Notes: a model not told the origin generated them from the letters alone. A stretch of DNA of 64,000 nucleotides from Arachis hypogaea (GCF_003086295.3 NC_092055.1:122422984-122486983); one strand, 5' to 3'. Numbered from the stretch's first letter, positions 11,541 through 23,958 are shown. Numbers and translations are program-made.

Positions 11541-12405
11541 TTTGAAAAATTTAAAGTTGCAGAATTTCAGTTTTAAAACACCAAACTTTAAATGGTCATA
11601 ACTTCCTCTACAAAACTTCATTTTCCTGAAACTTTATATCATTTTAAAGCTCTTGAAATAACCTTTAATTTAAAACAAAGATCATCCAATTTTAGTATTT
11701 GAGGCTCAAGTTATGCTCTACCAAAGATTGTCAAAAAACCAAGTTTTACAAATTCAGCAAGGTTCTCTAAATTTCAAAACTTCACATCCAAAACCATTTC
11801 ATAACATTCTAATGCACACCAAATTTCACCATTCATTCCCAAAATTCACATCCATATGTCTCCTCACCTACCAATTGACTTCCTTTATCATTTGAAACCT
11901 ATTTCATTCAACTTTTCTAACATAATTCAACAAAATCCACAATTTCTACCTCAAGATTCCATCCTTAGTAATTTTGGCACATTCTCATTATTCATAAGCA
12001 TCATTAATCATACATGATCATAAATCCCCATAGTTATCACAATCCAACCCCGACATCAAAATCAACATCATAAATCATCATAATAATCAATACCATCATA
12101 CATTATCAATTCAACAATTACCAACAACCAATTCAATCCTATCCTAAAGTCCACTAGCCTAAGTGTCCATAAATATTATATAGAGAAAATCAAAACCTTA
12201 CTTTGGCAGATTTCCAATATGCACAAAATACCAAATTTGATTCCAATCAAGCTTTCAACCAAAACCAAGCCACCAATTCAAGTCCAAATACTCCCAAATA
12301 GCTAAGACAACACAAATTACTCCATTCAAGCTAAAATCATATAACTCACCATAAATCAACCTCTAGTTTTAACAAATTCACAAATTAACAAAGGTAAAGA
12401 GTTTC

Positions 12406-12871
12406 TTTACCTTTGTAGACAAAGTGGAGAAAAGGCTCAGTTTATAGAAAGCCAAAGTGCTCAATAAATCTGGCAAGTTGGTTCTCATCAAATCAGTCCT
12501 AAATAGCTTGCCAGTATACTACCTAAGTCTGTATAAGATGCCGAAGGCGGTTGCAAATAAGTTGATATCACTGCAGAGGAGGTTCATGTGGAGTAAGGAG
12601 GATGGCAGAAATGGCATGGGGATGGTGAGATAAGAAGTAGTGCAGGCTCCAAAAAAGTTAGGTGGTCTAGGGGTAGGAGATGTGGTGATCCGTAGTACAA
12701 CATTACTATTTAAGTGGTGATGGCGCTTCTCAAAGGAAGAGTGTCCGTTATGGAATAAGGTAATTTGCTCCTACAACAATATGAATCCCAATGTGATGTT
12801 ATCCCATCAGTCAATACCTACAAGAAAGGTCCGTAGAAGGATATCTGTCAACTACAGATCAAGGAGCAACA
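12406..12871 (+). pseudogene. LINE reverse transcriptase, thumb and downstream segment
   Basis: The text resumes at VDKVEKRLSL, followed by a stop and KAKVLNKSGKLVLIKSVLNS, then PVYYLSLYKMP (read through small frame changes), NKLISLQRRFMWSKEDGRNG, PKKLGGLGVGDVVIRS, LLFKWWWRF and ECPLWNKVI. This is the usual order of the region after RT in plant L1-type LINEs (compare RRFLWGG-x-x-x-K and KGGLGV). It ends in KDICQLQIKEQ at the CAACA target site. Confidence 0.8.
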
Positions 12872-15800
12872 TGATGAAAATTTCCAAACTTACTATCCGA
12901 AAGTATACCAAGTCGTACAAAGTAATACCACGTGAGTGGATTATCGTTTTCACGAGGATTAACAAATTAAGCAAGCACTGGTTAATTGATTATTGTAGTC
13001 AGACAATCAAAATTTATAATTTCAATGACAAATAGCATAAAACAGTGAATTAAATAAAGCAAGCAGTAAGTGTGTGAGGAGATAATATGAGAGAAAAGTT
13101 AAAGTATCGGAGTTATTTAAATTTCCAAATTAACCATTATTATTATTATCTACTTTTATCATGCAAAGATATAATTCATGGCAAACCCTAAGTAATTAAA
13201 CCCCAATCCCTTGACAATTCAATTTCTCCTAACCTAGTCAACCGTCAATTCCTTGAACAATTAATTATGTTAGGAGATTAAATACAATGTCTGGGTTAAG
13301 GGCCACATAATTCTCAAGAACCAATCCTAATTGATTTTATATCACTTATCAAATTAGTTTTATACAATTGAAGAATTATGAGAAAGAGTTTCTAGCTTAA
13401 TTCCAAAGATGAACTTTTTCAAGATTAAAGTTATTTTCCAATACACTCTAATGCTTAATATGTAGAACGAAACTCGATCCTTGAAGAAAACATCAGTGCA
13501 TTAATCAAAATAGAAGAACAGTAATATCAATCCATCAAAATAGATTGAGCTCCTAACCTTAACAATGGAGGTTTAGTTGCTCATGGTGCAGATGAAATAA
13601 AATCCTAATATTTCTAAAACTCCAAACGGAACAAAGGGAAGAAGAAAAACTGCTAGGTCTTCCAATCTCCCTTTTTAAAGTAATCCTAATTGTTCAAAAA
13701 TTAAATTTTCCAAAAACCTAATTGGTGCACGAAACTGGCTCCGCACATTTTGAACAGATAGACCGGCAAGTATATCGGGTCATCCAAGTAATACCCCAGG
13801 TGAGTGAAGGTCGATCCCACGGAGATTGTTGGTTTGAGAAAGTAGTGGTTATCTTGCAGATCTTAGTTAGGTGGATAAAAATTATAGTTTCTCACAGAAA
13901 ACACATAAAATAGAATAAATAAATAAAACATTACTAGATAGGTGGAAAATCAATGGTATGAGAACGGTTAAGGCTTCGGAGATGCTTTGTCTTTCCATAT
14001 TAACTTTTCTTACTGTCTACGTCAATAACTTTCTGACTCATTCAATGGCAGCCGTAAGTGATTAACTCATGTCCTCTCATCAAGTTAACCTCCTCCACTG
14101 CAGCAATCCACCATGTTGTAAGTGACTCATGTCCTCTCATCAAGCCACCTCTAGGTTTCTCACTGTAGCAGAAGATGAAGCTCTAAGCAATCAACTCGCC
14201 TTCATGATCCTACTCAAGGTGCCACAGACAAGGTAGATCTTTCGGATCAGGGAACACTGCTTCTCAAACTCTAGCCTTAGCGCCACAGAGACCTCACTTA
14301 CCCACGGTCAACAGGATTTCATGTCATGTATCCAAAGTTGCCCAGGTACTCTATTGGAATCCGTAATGCAATCTCTAGTTTTAGTTCAATGCTATCCGGG
14401 TCAGGACTCGCACGGAACCCATGTAGAACAAGGGTGATTGTCACGGGTCACCTTCAATTCATGAGATGAAGAACGAGAATGCATAAGAGAATAGAATCAG
14501 ACATATTGAACTAGAATGGTAATATTATTAATCCATGAAACTCAGCAAAACTCCTAACTTAAACCTTAGGAGGTTAGTGACTCATGCTGTTCGAAAATAC
14601 AATGAAAAACGTGAAATTGGACAAGAGTCCTCTAACATGGGTGAACTTTTGTCTATATATACTAATCTGCTAACTAAGAATTACAAAAATAAGATAAACT
14701 AGTCTTGTAGTGTAAAAACCCACTTTTCGGGCCCACTTGGTGAGTGTTTGGGCTGAGCTTGAGTGAATTCCACGAGCTAGTACCCCTTAGGGGCATTGAA
14801 CGCTGGCTTGGGACTCCCTTTTGGGCGTTGGACGGCAGCTGCTCCCCTGTGGGCGCTGGACGCCATGAATGGGGCTGGTGGCTGACGTTGAACGCCAGTT
14901 TTGGGCCTTTATTTCCAAAGCAAAGTATGAACTATTATATATTTTTGGAAAGCCCTGGATGTTAGCTTTCCATAGTCGTTGAGAGCGCGCCATTTGGACT
15001 TCTGTAGCTCCAGAAAAGCTCTTTTGAGTGCACGGAGGTCAGATCTTGATAACATCTGCAGTCCTTTCTCTGTCTCTGAATCAGACTTTTGCTCAAGCTC
15101 CTCAATTTCAGCCAAAAAATACTTGAAATCACCATAAAACATACAAACTCAAAGTAGAATCCACAAATGTGACTTTTGCACTAAAACTTATGAAAACATA
15201 ATAAAACTTAAACAAAACATAATGAAAACTATATGAAAATGATACCAAAAAGCGTATAAAATATCCTTTCATCACTAATCATATCTTTTCTTTATCCCTT
15301 TAATCCTACAAAATCAGAATGATTGATTTCGGGTTGGGCTGTGTGCGGATTAACGGCGCTAAACGCCGGTTTGGTGGCGCCAAACGCCACCTTTGAGGCA
15401 AATGGAACACTCCTTTCTGCAGGTCTGGCACTGGACCCAGGACAGGTGGTGCTAAAGGCCGCCAGTCCCGAGAAGAATTGCGTGGAATCCTTGGTCTGGC
15501 GCTAAACGCTGGAAGAGTGGATTTTAGCCCCACAGCCCCAGAGAGATAATGATACTGAGACGTGGAGTGACGTTGAATGCCAATGTCATGGCGTTGAACG
15601 CTGTGAGTCCAAAGAGTAATCATAAACTATTGTTGAAAAGTTTTGGAAGTTAACTTCCTAATGTCACTTGAACCGCATCATTTGGACCTCTATAGCTCAA
15701 GTTATGTTTGTTGGAGTATGAAGAGGTCAGAGTTGAGAGCATCTATGAATTCTCTTTCCACTTCTTTTCAATTCTTGGTTTCTCCTTGTTCTTTTATTTA

Positions 15801-15950
15801 AAATTTCAATACTTTCCTACGTAAATTAAAGCTCAAAGAAACTCCAAGAAATATTCATTAAAAGCATAAGAATCTTAATAAAAATAAGAAGATCACTAAC
15901 TTTATTCAAAGAAATAATAACTAAAAACAAGTAAAGATGCCCATGTATCA
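12872..15950 (-). mobile_element. solo LTR in the LINE, interrupted by a second solo LTR
   Basis: It has TG...CA ends (TGATGAAAATTTCC and GCCCATGTATCA) and the 5-bp TSD CAACA at 12867-12871 and 15951-15955. Removing it rejoins LINE coding text exactly. Without the nested LTR it is about 1.5 kb. No internal domain or second LTR is seen. The CCAAGTCGTACAAAGTAATA block near the left end puts it on the minus strand. At 15350-15605 it carries GGCGCTAAACGCC-type palindromes. Confidence 0.8.
13723..15274 (-). mobile_element. solo LTR (1.55 kb) nested in the outer solo LTR
   Basis: The ends are TGGTGCACGAAACTGG and ATATCCTTTCATCA, with the 5-bp TSD CTAAT at 13718-13722 and 15275-15279. In reverse complement it starts TGATGAAAGGATATTTTATA and ends CGTGCACCA, resembling a very abundant Ty3/gypsy LTR of peanut (from memory). 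A TATATATAGAC word at about 14650-14660 on the minus strand could be its TATA box. Short palindromes of the GGCGTTGAACGCC type lie at 14790-14905. No coding region is present. Confidence 0.8.
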
Positions 15951-16815
15951 CAACAAGTGAGAGATAAGATGATTACTGGGCTAACTATAGAGGTAAGTGA
16001 TAGTAGAAGGACTCATTTTTGGGAGGATGTCTAGCTACAAAGTGGTTTATTGAAAGATTAGTTTCTGAGACTCTTTTCACTTTCAAACCAAAGAGGATTC
16101 GTCATAGGGAATTGTGGGTTTTGGGACGGGATACAGTAGATTTGGAACTTTCAATAGAGGCGAGAGTTATTCCAATGGGAGTTGAATTTAGTGAATTAGT
16201 TACATAATAAATTGAGGCCAATTACACTAGTATATGACAGAGAGGATAGAGTTGTGTGAAAATTTGATAGGCAAGGAGTTTTTACTACTAACTCATTTGT
16301 ACAGGTCTTACAGGAAGAAACAGCTCCTGAGGAAGTCACAAGCTACAGCTTCACTATAACTATTTAGAGAGGATTAGTTCCACCAAGAGTATATTTGTTT
16401 ATTTGGTTTGTGTTAATTGGTTGAGAAAATACAAAAGAAAGACTGAGTAGAATAGGAATAGTGAACAGTGACAATGTATGTGTCTTGTATAAGAAGGAGG
16501 TTGAATATATTCTTTACTTATTTCTTGGTTGTGATTTTACTTGACATGTGTGGTATGCATGGTTAGCTGTTTTTGGGAGTTTATGGTCCATTCTAGGCTC
16601 AATGAAGGAACACTTTAAAAGTTGGACAGGAAGTCACAATATATAGAAAGGAGGAGACAAAGAAGTGGTTGATGTGCTTCTTTACTATTGTTTGGAATAT
16701 TTGTTTAGAAAGGAATAGAAGGATCTTCTAAAAGGAGGAAGCCAGCTTGGAGGATATTATCAACAAGTCTTCAATTAGTTACAAGGAATGGACTGAGACA
16801 GGTCCCTCTCATTGT
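15951..16815 (+). pseudogene. LINE C-terminal region with zf-RVT-type motif
   Basis: Translated in pieces it gives VRDKMITGLTIEV and THFWEDV, then ATITIWRGLVPPRVYLFIWF-like text in shifting frames, NTKERLSRIGIVNSDNVCVL, KKEVEYILYLFLGCDFT and HFKSWTGSHNI. NTKxRLxR followed by a C-x-x-x...H/Y-LFLxC pattern is the zf-RVT (zinc-binding) region at the C-terminus of plant LINE polyproteins. WNICLERNRRIF-like text at about 16693 closes it. Several stops and frameshifts are present. Confidence 0.7.
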
Positions 16816-16975
16816 TGATAGCAATACCGGAGATGATAATGGGACTAGTGTTTTATTTTTCTCCTATGTTTGTTTGTTGTTATTGTTCCTTTGTCGCTCC
16901 ACTTTATTGTGTTGAGCTCCTTTCTTTTTTTAAAAAAAAATTACATCCAGATTCGAGTCTTAGTGGAGACACTAG

Positions 16976-17364
16976 GGTAGCATTTGGTTTATGTCTATGT
17001 CTCAATGAGACATGGATACGGTGACACATGTCTGCTGTTTGGTTTGGTGAGCACAGATTTTCGAAGGACTCGGATGGAAACGGAGACACCAAATTTGTGT
17101 ACCTCCAATTTGGTGAAACACTGAGACACAACTTGTGAGACACTAATTTTTTACTCTTTTATCCTTATTCAATTTTTAAATTTTCAAAATTTGTCCTCTT
17201 ATCTCCCCAAACCTTTTTTTAATGAAGGATAATTCAATCTTTTTCAAATATTTGTGTCTTATTCATTATTTTTGCCAAACACAGTACATAGATACAAATA
17301 TTTTATGTCTATGTCTTTAATGTCTGTGTCTATATCTCATCCTATACATCAACCAAACGGAGCC
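16976..17364. mobile_element. Tourist-like (PIF/Harbinger) MITE, 389 bp
   Basis: The ends are GGTAGCATTTGGTTTATGTC and ATCAACCAAACGGAGCC, an inverted repeat with the GGnnnCGTTTGGT style of PIF/Harbinger MITEs. The flanking trinucleotide TAG is at 16973-16975 and 17365-17367, close to the usual TWA target. The interior repeats TATGTCTATGTCT and AGACATGGA-like words on both arms. It is non-coding and lies just beyond the poly(A) end of the LINE. Confidence 0.7.
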
Positions 17365-17499
17365 TAGATGAATTCTTTAAGTAGTGTTGTAGTGTGTGTA
17401 AGTGTGTGTGAATTGTATGATAAAAAAAAAGAGGATCCTGTCCTATCAATTTAAGCGTGGAGCAAGCCTAGATTATCAACAAACTTCTTAAAGTTTTTT
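17365..17499. other. short intergenic stretch between MITE and second LINE
   Basis: It contains a GTGTGTAAGTGTGTGTG run and an A-run at 17421-17431. No gene or clear element end is visible. Confidence 0.4.
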
Positions 17500-19518
17500 T
17501 CTATTAGTTCGGGTAAAAAAATTAACTGAAAAAATTAAATTTTTCTCTAAAAATGTGTTATAGTGCTAGAAGTGAAATGAACAATTTTCTTAATTTATTT
17601 AGAGTTGAAGACTTGGATAAATATTTAAGTTTTCTTATCATTCATTCAAGAGTTACCAAGAAAACATATAAGGAGATTAAAGCAATAATCATAAAAAGGC
17701 TTAACAGTCGGAAAGCCTCCCCTCTGCCCTCTTTTCCTAAATAGCATAATTATTCTAATGAAATTTATACTTTCTTCTATTCTAATATATATACATTATG
17801 TAAATTGTTGTTTTATCCTCTTTTTGATTACAAATGGAGTTTCATTTAGAAAGAGACTGATCAATCTAAGAAAGTTCACCTTATGAATTGCAGAATTGTT
17901 AGAGGCTTTAAGAAATTCAATGGGTTGTGCATTCATCAGTCTAAAGATCTAAACCATATATACATAACAAAAATTGGTTAAGATTTGATTGAGAAAAAAG
18001 ACTTTCTTTAGTCTAGAATGTTGAGAGTCAAATATAGATGCGAAAATAATATTATTCCTATTATTGATAGAAAAAACAACACCAACTTTTGGAAAGACAT
18101 TTGCTCTCCATAGAAAAATGTCCAAGCCAATTCTATTTGATGGGAGATGGTTCAAGAATTAACTTCTGGGAGCATAACTAAGTACCTAGCCTTAGGTGCT
18201 TGGATCAACATACTGTGCAGGTAAATTTAATTTATGAATTTAGATATTCTCTCACAAACTTTCTTACTATTTCAAGGTATTGGAATGTTGACAAACTTAA
18301 GAATTGATTATTTGACATGATTATTCAAAAGGTTGCAACTCTCTCTTTGCCATCTCTATTGAAAGAAAGTGATGACATTGCTTGTGTGCTCTTTTCGGGT
18401 GTTTTTTTCCCTTGAAAACTACCTACCACTCTATCAAAGAAAATCCTAGAGCTTCAATCACATTTTCAACCTAATTTGGAGATGGAGAGGTTTAAAAAAG
18501 ATTCGTTTGTTTCTTTGGTTGATAGCTCATGATGCAACCCTCACTAGTGCCAAAAGAAATAGAAGACACATGACTACATGTTCAAGTTGTCCTCGTTGTA
18601 ATAACAATATAGAGAATTCTTTCCATGTCCTTTGAGATTGCCACTTTGCTAAAACAGTTTGGTGTCTCCTGCACACTTGAACCCCTAATAGAGATTTATA
18701 CTCAATAGAATAGACAGTCTAATCAGTAATTTGTATCATTCAAATGACTGGTCTTTTTTTTTTGGTATGATAGTATTCTCATTGTGGTTCTTCCAAAATA
18801 AGTTTGTCTTTAAAAAAAGTCTCTAACCCTAAAGATGTGGCCGAGTTGATTAACGCTGGGAGTTTGGAAATTATCAAAGTCATGACGTGCTATATCATTC
18901 TTAGAAGTCATAACATTGCTTATAATCATCTAATTCGTTGGTAACCACTGAGTAAAAAGTTTCTAAGAATTAACATGGATGGCTCCTTCTTTACTCACTC
19001 AAATAATACAGTTTTTGGCGGTGTCATTCGTGATCACTTGGGGAGGTTTGTTAAAGGCTTTTCTTGCAAACTTAAGGTGTTGTTCGATAATGCATGCCGA
19101 ATTGTGGGGAATCATTAAAGGTCTTCAACTCACACTAGCAAATGGCTACAATTATATTATTGTTGAATCAGATTCTATGATGGTGATAAACTTCATTAGA
19201 GATAGTTGCCCTGCTTATTATCCCTATGCTACTCTTCTTTAGAACATCAAAATTTTGATTAACCGTATTTAGCAAATTCAATGGAGCTATACTCTTTGCA
19301 AAGCCAATTCCATGGCAAACAAGCTCACTAAATCTGGACAAAACCTTCCTTATGGCTTCTATATCTTCGAATCTCCTCTTGCTTCCATTTTATAGGCCCT
19401 ATACTTCGATGGTTTAGGGTCTCTTAGATTAAAAGGATGTAGTTAGTTTTGTTTTTGCATGCTTTCTTTGTTTTTTTTTTCTTTGGGGTCTTTGATCCCT
19501 TACTTTAATAAAAAAAAT
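17500..19518 (+). pseudogene. second LINE, 5'-truncated: RT C-terminus, zf-RVT and RNase H
   Basis: The text follows a LINE of the type that carries a C-terminal RNase H. VVDLDKYLSF-like text (VEDLDKYLSFLIIHSRVTKK, about 17600) matches the usual DLGKYLGxP region. LCIHQSKDLNHIYITKIG follows at about 17922, then WKNVQANSI and NFWEH. RLFLWLIAHDATLTSAKRN precedes a C-x-x-C...H...C zinc motif (CSSCPRC...FHVL-x-DC, about 18579-18640). RNase H runs from INMDGSFF (about 18972) through GGVIRDHLGRFVKGFSCKL and AELWGIIKGLQLTLANG to VESDSMMVI; the catalytic D, E and D are visible across a frameshift near 19080. It ends in an A-run at 19511-19518. The 5' end is estimated. Confidence 0.75.
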
Positions 19519-19791
19519 GATTTAAAGTAAACTAAACAGATAATAAATATATTGTAACTTTATAATTATCTATTTCAACTTAATGTTGTAAATGATTTGA
19601 AGTCACCGCATAATATTTTTAATATTTGTAGCATATTGATATTATTTTTGTTGACAGTAAATTAATAGTTTCTATCTATAAGAATGCGTATATAGCAATG
19701 TTAATATGATCTTGACAATAAATTAACAGCTTCTATATATAAGAATGCTTATATAGCAATGTTAATATTATCTTAATTTAATACGATGATT
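19519..19791. repeat. intergenic stretch with a 61-bp tandem duplication (19651-19772)
   Basis: TTGACAGTAAATTAATAGTT (19651) recurs as TTGACAATAAATTAACAGCT (19712), and the downstream text AAGAATGCNTATATAGCAAT is also repeated. The rest is AT-rich with no gene. Confidence 0.75.
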
Positions 19792-22700
19792 CACTACAAG
19801 AAAAACGCTGAATACCGTCGGACTTATCGGTAGATTTAGTGGTGGATTTAGCGGCGATTTTTCCGATAGTCACGAGTGAAAATTCGTTCCCAAAAAAACT
19901 TACAGTCAGAATATATAATTCATCCTTAATTCCAATGGTAATAAGAGGTGTGAAAATTTACTTTATAAGTGCCAATGTTACTATCGTAAAATTTTTTTAT
20001 GGCAATATGAGTTAGTGAAACGCATCGTTTTGGAAAGCAAACGACACCTTACCTTCGAATATATCCGCCCGTAAATCCGACAGTAAAAATTGAATGAAAT
20101 TTGAATTCAAAAACCCTTCTCCCTCACTTATGCAACTTCACCCTCTCTTCTCTCCTTCTCTCCCACCTTGGTTTTTCCTCTCCTCTCCCTTGTAACGTCG
20201 TCATCGCTGCCAGGGGTTCCATCATCGTCGCTACTGCCTCGTATTGGGTTGTCGTCGCTGCTGTCTCCTACTAGTCCTCCTTCAAAGTACTACTGAGTCT
20301 TTTTCCTGCAGGTTTTTGAACCAATTTTTCTTTTAATTCCATTAATTTTAGTTTAATTTATTTTATGTTTGATTAGAATTTCAGTTTTAAATTTTGAATC
20401 AGTTTTATGGTTAGTTCAATTTAGTTTTTTTATTTTTGTGATTTAGGTTGTTAAGATAGGTTTGATTTAAGGTATTAGGTTTTAAGTTGTTTGGATATTA
20501 TCCTAAAAATGTTGTGAATTGTTGCTGCTAGGGTATTATACTTGTTAATTGATGTTGAGAAAATGCTAGGTTGTGCTACTTGATGTGTTTCATGATTTTG
20601 CACGCCAAATATTTGTAAAAATGGCTCAAAGAGTTCTTAATAAAATTTTGTTATTATGCATTGATGATTGAATATGATGTATTTTTAATTTTTTGAATGA
20701 TTGAGGCTTTATCCAATAATACAAGATTAATAAAATTGGCCTTATGTAACTCAGTTATGTCAATTTTGTATGTTTAATTGTCCGTAGCTACCATCTGATT
20801 TACATCAGTTGATTATATTAGGCATATTGAATAGTATTGATGGTGGATTGCTTGAGATGTTACTATTTGTAATAATTGAGTTTTTGGTGTGTATGTCATG
20901 ATATAATGCCACACTGGTTTAAGTTTTGATAATTATTTTTGTAATAATTATTTTTGTGACTTGTGTTTGCTGGTATGTTCTTTGCAAATATGACTACAGG
21001 CAGAGGTCTCACGAATCGACCTCGTGGTTAGGGTAGAGGGAGGGTATTTACTGGTACCCCTGATACTTCTCGGTCATCGTCTTCTACTCCAATTACTCTT
21101 GGAACGCCATAGGCAATTGGGGCATAGGATTAACCGTTCATCATGGTCCCTAACCCCAATTACGTGCCTCCTTCTGTTGCGCCATCCCCACCACCAGGAA
21201 GTCGTTCGAATAGCTCACAAGAGTGGACTCCTCCACCACCTCCATCTGCTCAGTAGCCGCCGACTTCGACAATGATGACACCTCTAACGACAGATACCGT
21301 GGTGCCGGATTCATCTCATGGATCCCAGCCCATTGCCTTTCTATGACCACCCGTCATATGGATGATGATTTGGCCTGATAGTTTGACGTCCTGAGTACTA
21401 TTTTAATTTTTTTTCAATGAAATGTAGTTATTTTACTTTAGTTAGATTCAATTTTCTGGTTTTAGTAGATTTAGGTTGTTAAGATAGGTTCAACTACTGA
21501 AAGGGTTTGCGAATTCTTGATTGGTGATGGATATTGCTACTTAAGTTATATAATTCCATGTTGGTTTAGTTTTAGTTAGTAATTTTCTAGTTTTAGTGCA
21601 TTTAGGTTGTTAAGATAGGTTCGATTTAGGTTAGTAGGTTTGAACTGCTGAAAGTGTTTGAGAATTCTTGATTGTTGATGGATGTTGCTGCTTAAGTCAT
21701 ATAATTTGATATTGGTTTGTTTGTGAATTGTTTAAGTGAATTATTGATGGATAGAGTTTTTGGCGCCTTCTAGTTATAGATAAAATTCTGTCGAAATTTC
21801 TAAAAAATCTAAGTATAATTGAAGTTTATAGGTTACTTCAAATAGTTTTTTTTAGTAAACTACTAATATTAAGTTTTCCATTGATAGATTTGTGCCAAAT
21901 AACAATGCATGTACACAGGAATATACTAATGTCATCAAGATGATGGATGACCACCTATGGTCGAACTACAAGAAGATCCCTGCTAAGACTAGAGAGCGAT
22001 GGTTTCAAAAGTGGCCTGGGCGGTAAAAACTCAACATTTTCAAACTTTAGTTTATGTCTTCTATTTTGTTTAATTATGTATTTAATTTTGATTAATTAGT
22101 GCTAAATGTTCTTTGTGTAAGAAAAATTTATATAGGACAAGACTCACGATGCCATGAGCAGGAAGATCTTCGACCATCGGATGACTAGACGACTTCAGCA
22201 GATGATGGGGAATGTACGAGAGGTGCAACCACCTCACTGTTTGGCTCCACCTATACATCGCGAAGGCACTATACCTCCATTGGGAGACTGATGAGAGGTT
22301 CAGACATCGCCGTCTTACGCATAAAGCCAACAGGGCATCAGCCAAGTCATCGAAGTATACTGGTGGGTCAATGACTTTTATGAAGACAAAGGTCAGACTG
22401 GTATGTAACTTGTTTTATTTTGTTATTAAGTTTGTTTTGTCTTTGAAATATAATGTCATTATTACTTGATTTAACATATTGCTTCAACATGTATAGTCTA
22501 AGTCGTTGGATCGTGATGTGACGATGGCGGTAGCCTTCAAGTATACTCGCACCTTGAAGGAGAACAAGGAGAGATTTGTTAATTAGCAGTCTGCAGATTA
22601 TTATGTGAGTAAACATCATGTGATATAAAATTTTCAATTAACTGCAGTCCTAATCATAACATGTGTTACACAGGAGTCCTACACACAGAGATTGGAGGTC

Positions 22701-23611
22701 GCAACCTAGCAATATCAGCATATTGGAGACGACGACAACTACTCTGCTTCCTCAGAAGTCAATCCTGACACGGTTTGGCACGAGACCGCATATGAGCTGT
22801 ACAAGAATCGCATTTAAGAGTTGGGATTGTTCTTCGCCAACAACCTCTGCACTTTCACATTGAGACCATCAACTGCCTCTACCACCAGTTAGCATGTCAA
22901 TCCCGAGCACGACGTCGATTTGAGGTAGTAGGTGTTGGAGCTCACCTAAAGCCTTCACCAAGAAGGTCAACAGCTGCAGCAGTCTGAGAAAAGGTATCAG
23001 GAGATCCTCACACGCATGTCAGCCACAAATTCTCTCAAGCTGGAGTGGAGGCGAGAGTTGGAGTGGCTTCAGCGGATGGAGTAACAGATGGCGATATACC
23101 AAGATCAGATGCGCACCGGTGGCTGGTGGCAGCAGCACTGCTGGAGGGGCACCAGCATCACCGCCTTAGCAAGACCAACTGGGGGATGACGACGACGACT
23201 ATCAGGATCTTTACTGATTAGAGTATTGTTCTAGATTGTTTCATTGTATTTTATTTATTTGATTTTTCATTTTATTTGTACACTTGATATTTAATTTACC
23301 ATATTTAATTTTTATTATTTAGAATTTGACTACTAGTTATAAAAAAAATAAATTTAAATAAAAAATAAAAAATAATTTGACAATTAATTGTGTTTAATTT
23401 TTCTTTTAAAATTTGAATTTTCTACCAGATTTATCGTCGGACAAATCCGACAATCATTAGGCGGAAAAAAAAATAGTGGAGCGCTAAAATTACTGGCAAA
23501 AACGAAAATAGTAGAGCGCCAAAATTCGACGATAATTAATTACCGGCAAGAGTTATACTATCGGATTCGTTCTGACAAAAAATCCTCCGATACTCAACAT
23601 TTTTTGTAGTG
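19792..23611 (+). mobile_element. CACTA (En/Spm) element, non-autonomous, 3.8 kb
   Basis: The ends are CACTACAAGAAAAACGCTGA and CAACATTTTTTGTAGTG, the canonical CACTA termini. Subterminal motifs containing GTCGGA or TCCGAC recur at both ends (19820-19880 and 23420-23595). The flanking trinucleotides are ATT (19789-19791) and ACT (23612-23614), a 3-bp TSD with one mismatch. Inside is one decayed gene of Transposase_24 type. The main TNP2-type DDE transposase is not seen, so movement would need a partner element. Confidence 0.85.
20990..23217 (+). pseudogene. Ptta/En/Spm (Transposase_24-type) accessory gene of the CACTA element, decayed
   Basis: The likely start ATG is at 20990 (MTTGRGLTNRPRG, then a stop). 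A Ser/Pro-rich N-terminus with VAPSPPPGSRSNSSQEWTPP (about 21178) follows. A second exon at about 21890-22025 reads VIKMMDDHLWSNYKKIPAKT and RERWFQKW, the core of the plant Transposase_24 (Ptta/En/Spm) family. A third at about 22134-22400 has FDHRMTRRLQQMM, LHWETDERFRHRRLTHKANR and SSKYTGGS, and a fourth at about 22499 has SLDRDVTMAVAFKYTRTLKE. A C-terminal Gln-rich coiled-coil stretch runs to about 23217. Intron-like GT...AG breaks separate the pieces. Several stops and at least one frameshift make it a pseudogene. In CACTA elements this protein is thought to act as a DNA-binding accessory factor. Confidence 0.75.
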
Positions 23612-23616
23612 ACTTA

Positions 23617-23955
23617 GAATTTGTTTGGGTGTTATTAAATTGATAAGAGAATGTCTTTTTTTACTTTTTGATATATTTAACAAATTTTTAATAATATAAA
23701 TAAAAGTATTAAAAAAATAAAAAATATTATTTTTTCAAAGCTACAACTTATATCTCGCAAAAAACATTTACTTAAAAAAAGATGTTTTAATATAATAAAT
23801 AAATAAATATATTTTTATATTATTAAATTCAAATATAATTAATAAATAAAAATAAATTTTTACATGAGATATTTAAATATTAAATTATTTTTATTTTTAA
23901 TCTTTTTTCAAATACTCAAAAATAATATTTTTTAAAAATTCATCTAAATAAATTC
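23617..23955. mobile_element. Tourist-like (PIF/Harbinger) MITE, 339 bp
   Basis: The ends are GAATTTGTTTGGGTG and CATCTAAATAAATTC, an inverted repeat, with the TSD TTA at 23614-23616 and 23956-23958. The interior is AT-rich with mirrored blocks such as TAAAAAAAGATGTTTTAATA. It is non-coding and starts only a few bases from the CACTA end. Confidence 0.7.
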
Positions 23956-23958
23956 TTA

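Larger units (their letters stand above)
9669..12405 (-). mobile_element. truncated LTR of a TGTAACACC...-type retrotransposon
   Basis: The left end TGTAACACCCTAATACC is the reverse complement of an LTR 3' end, as in GGGTGTTACA of the LTR ending at 60562. The two copies also share a block in inverse orientation: CATATGAAAAACAACAAC with GGAGATTCTCAGTATG near 10285-10335 against the 60000-60050 region. The other end stops near an AAAGGTAAAG word where LINE text resumes, with no TSD and with LINE sequence missing, so a deletion removed the far end. No gag or pol is present. Confidence 0.65.
4430..16940 (+). mobile_element. degraded L1-type LINE, split by three insertions
   Basis: One LINE can be followed in four blocks in the same order and strand: endonuclease and N-terminal reverse transcriptase (about 5590-7182), RT motif A region (9495-9668), RT thumb and downstream region (about 12405-12871), and zinc-finger C-terminus (15951-16815), ending near an A-run at 16932-16940. 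The coding text flows across the insertion points once the inserts and their TSDs are recognised. About 0.9 kb of RT, including the catalytic YADD-type motif, appears to be missing between 9668 and about 12405. The 5' end is an estimate. Nonsense codons and frameshifts make it inactive. Confidence 0.8.
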
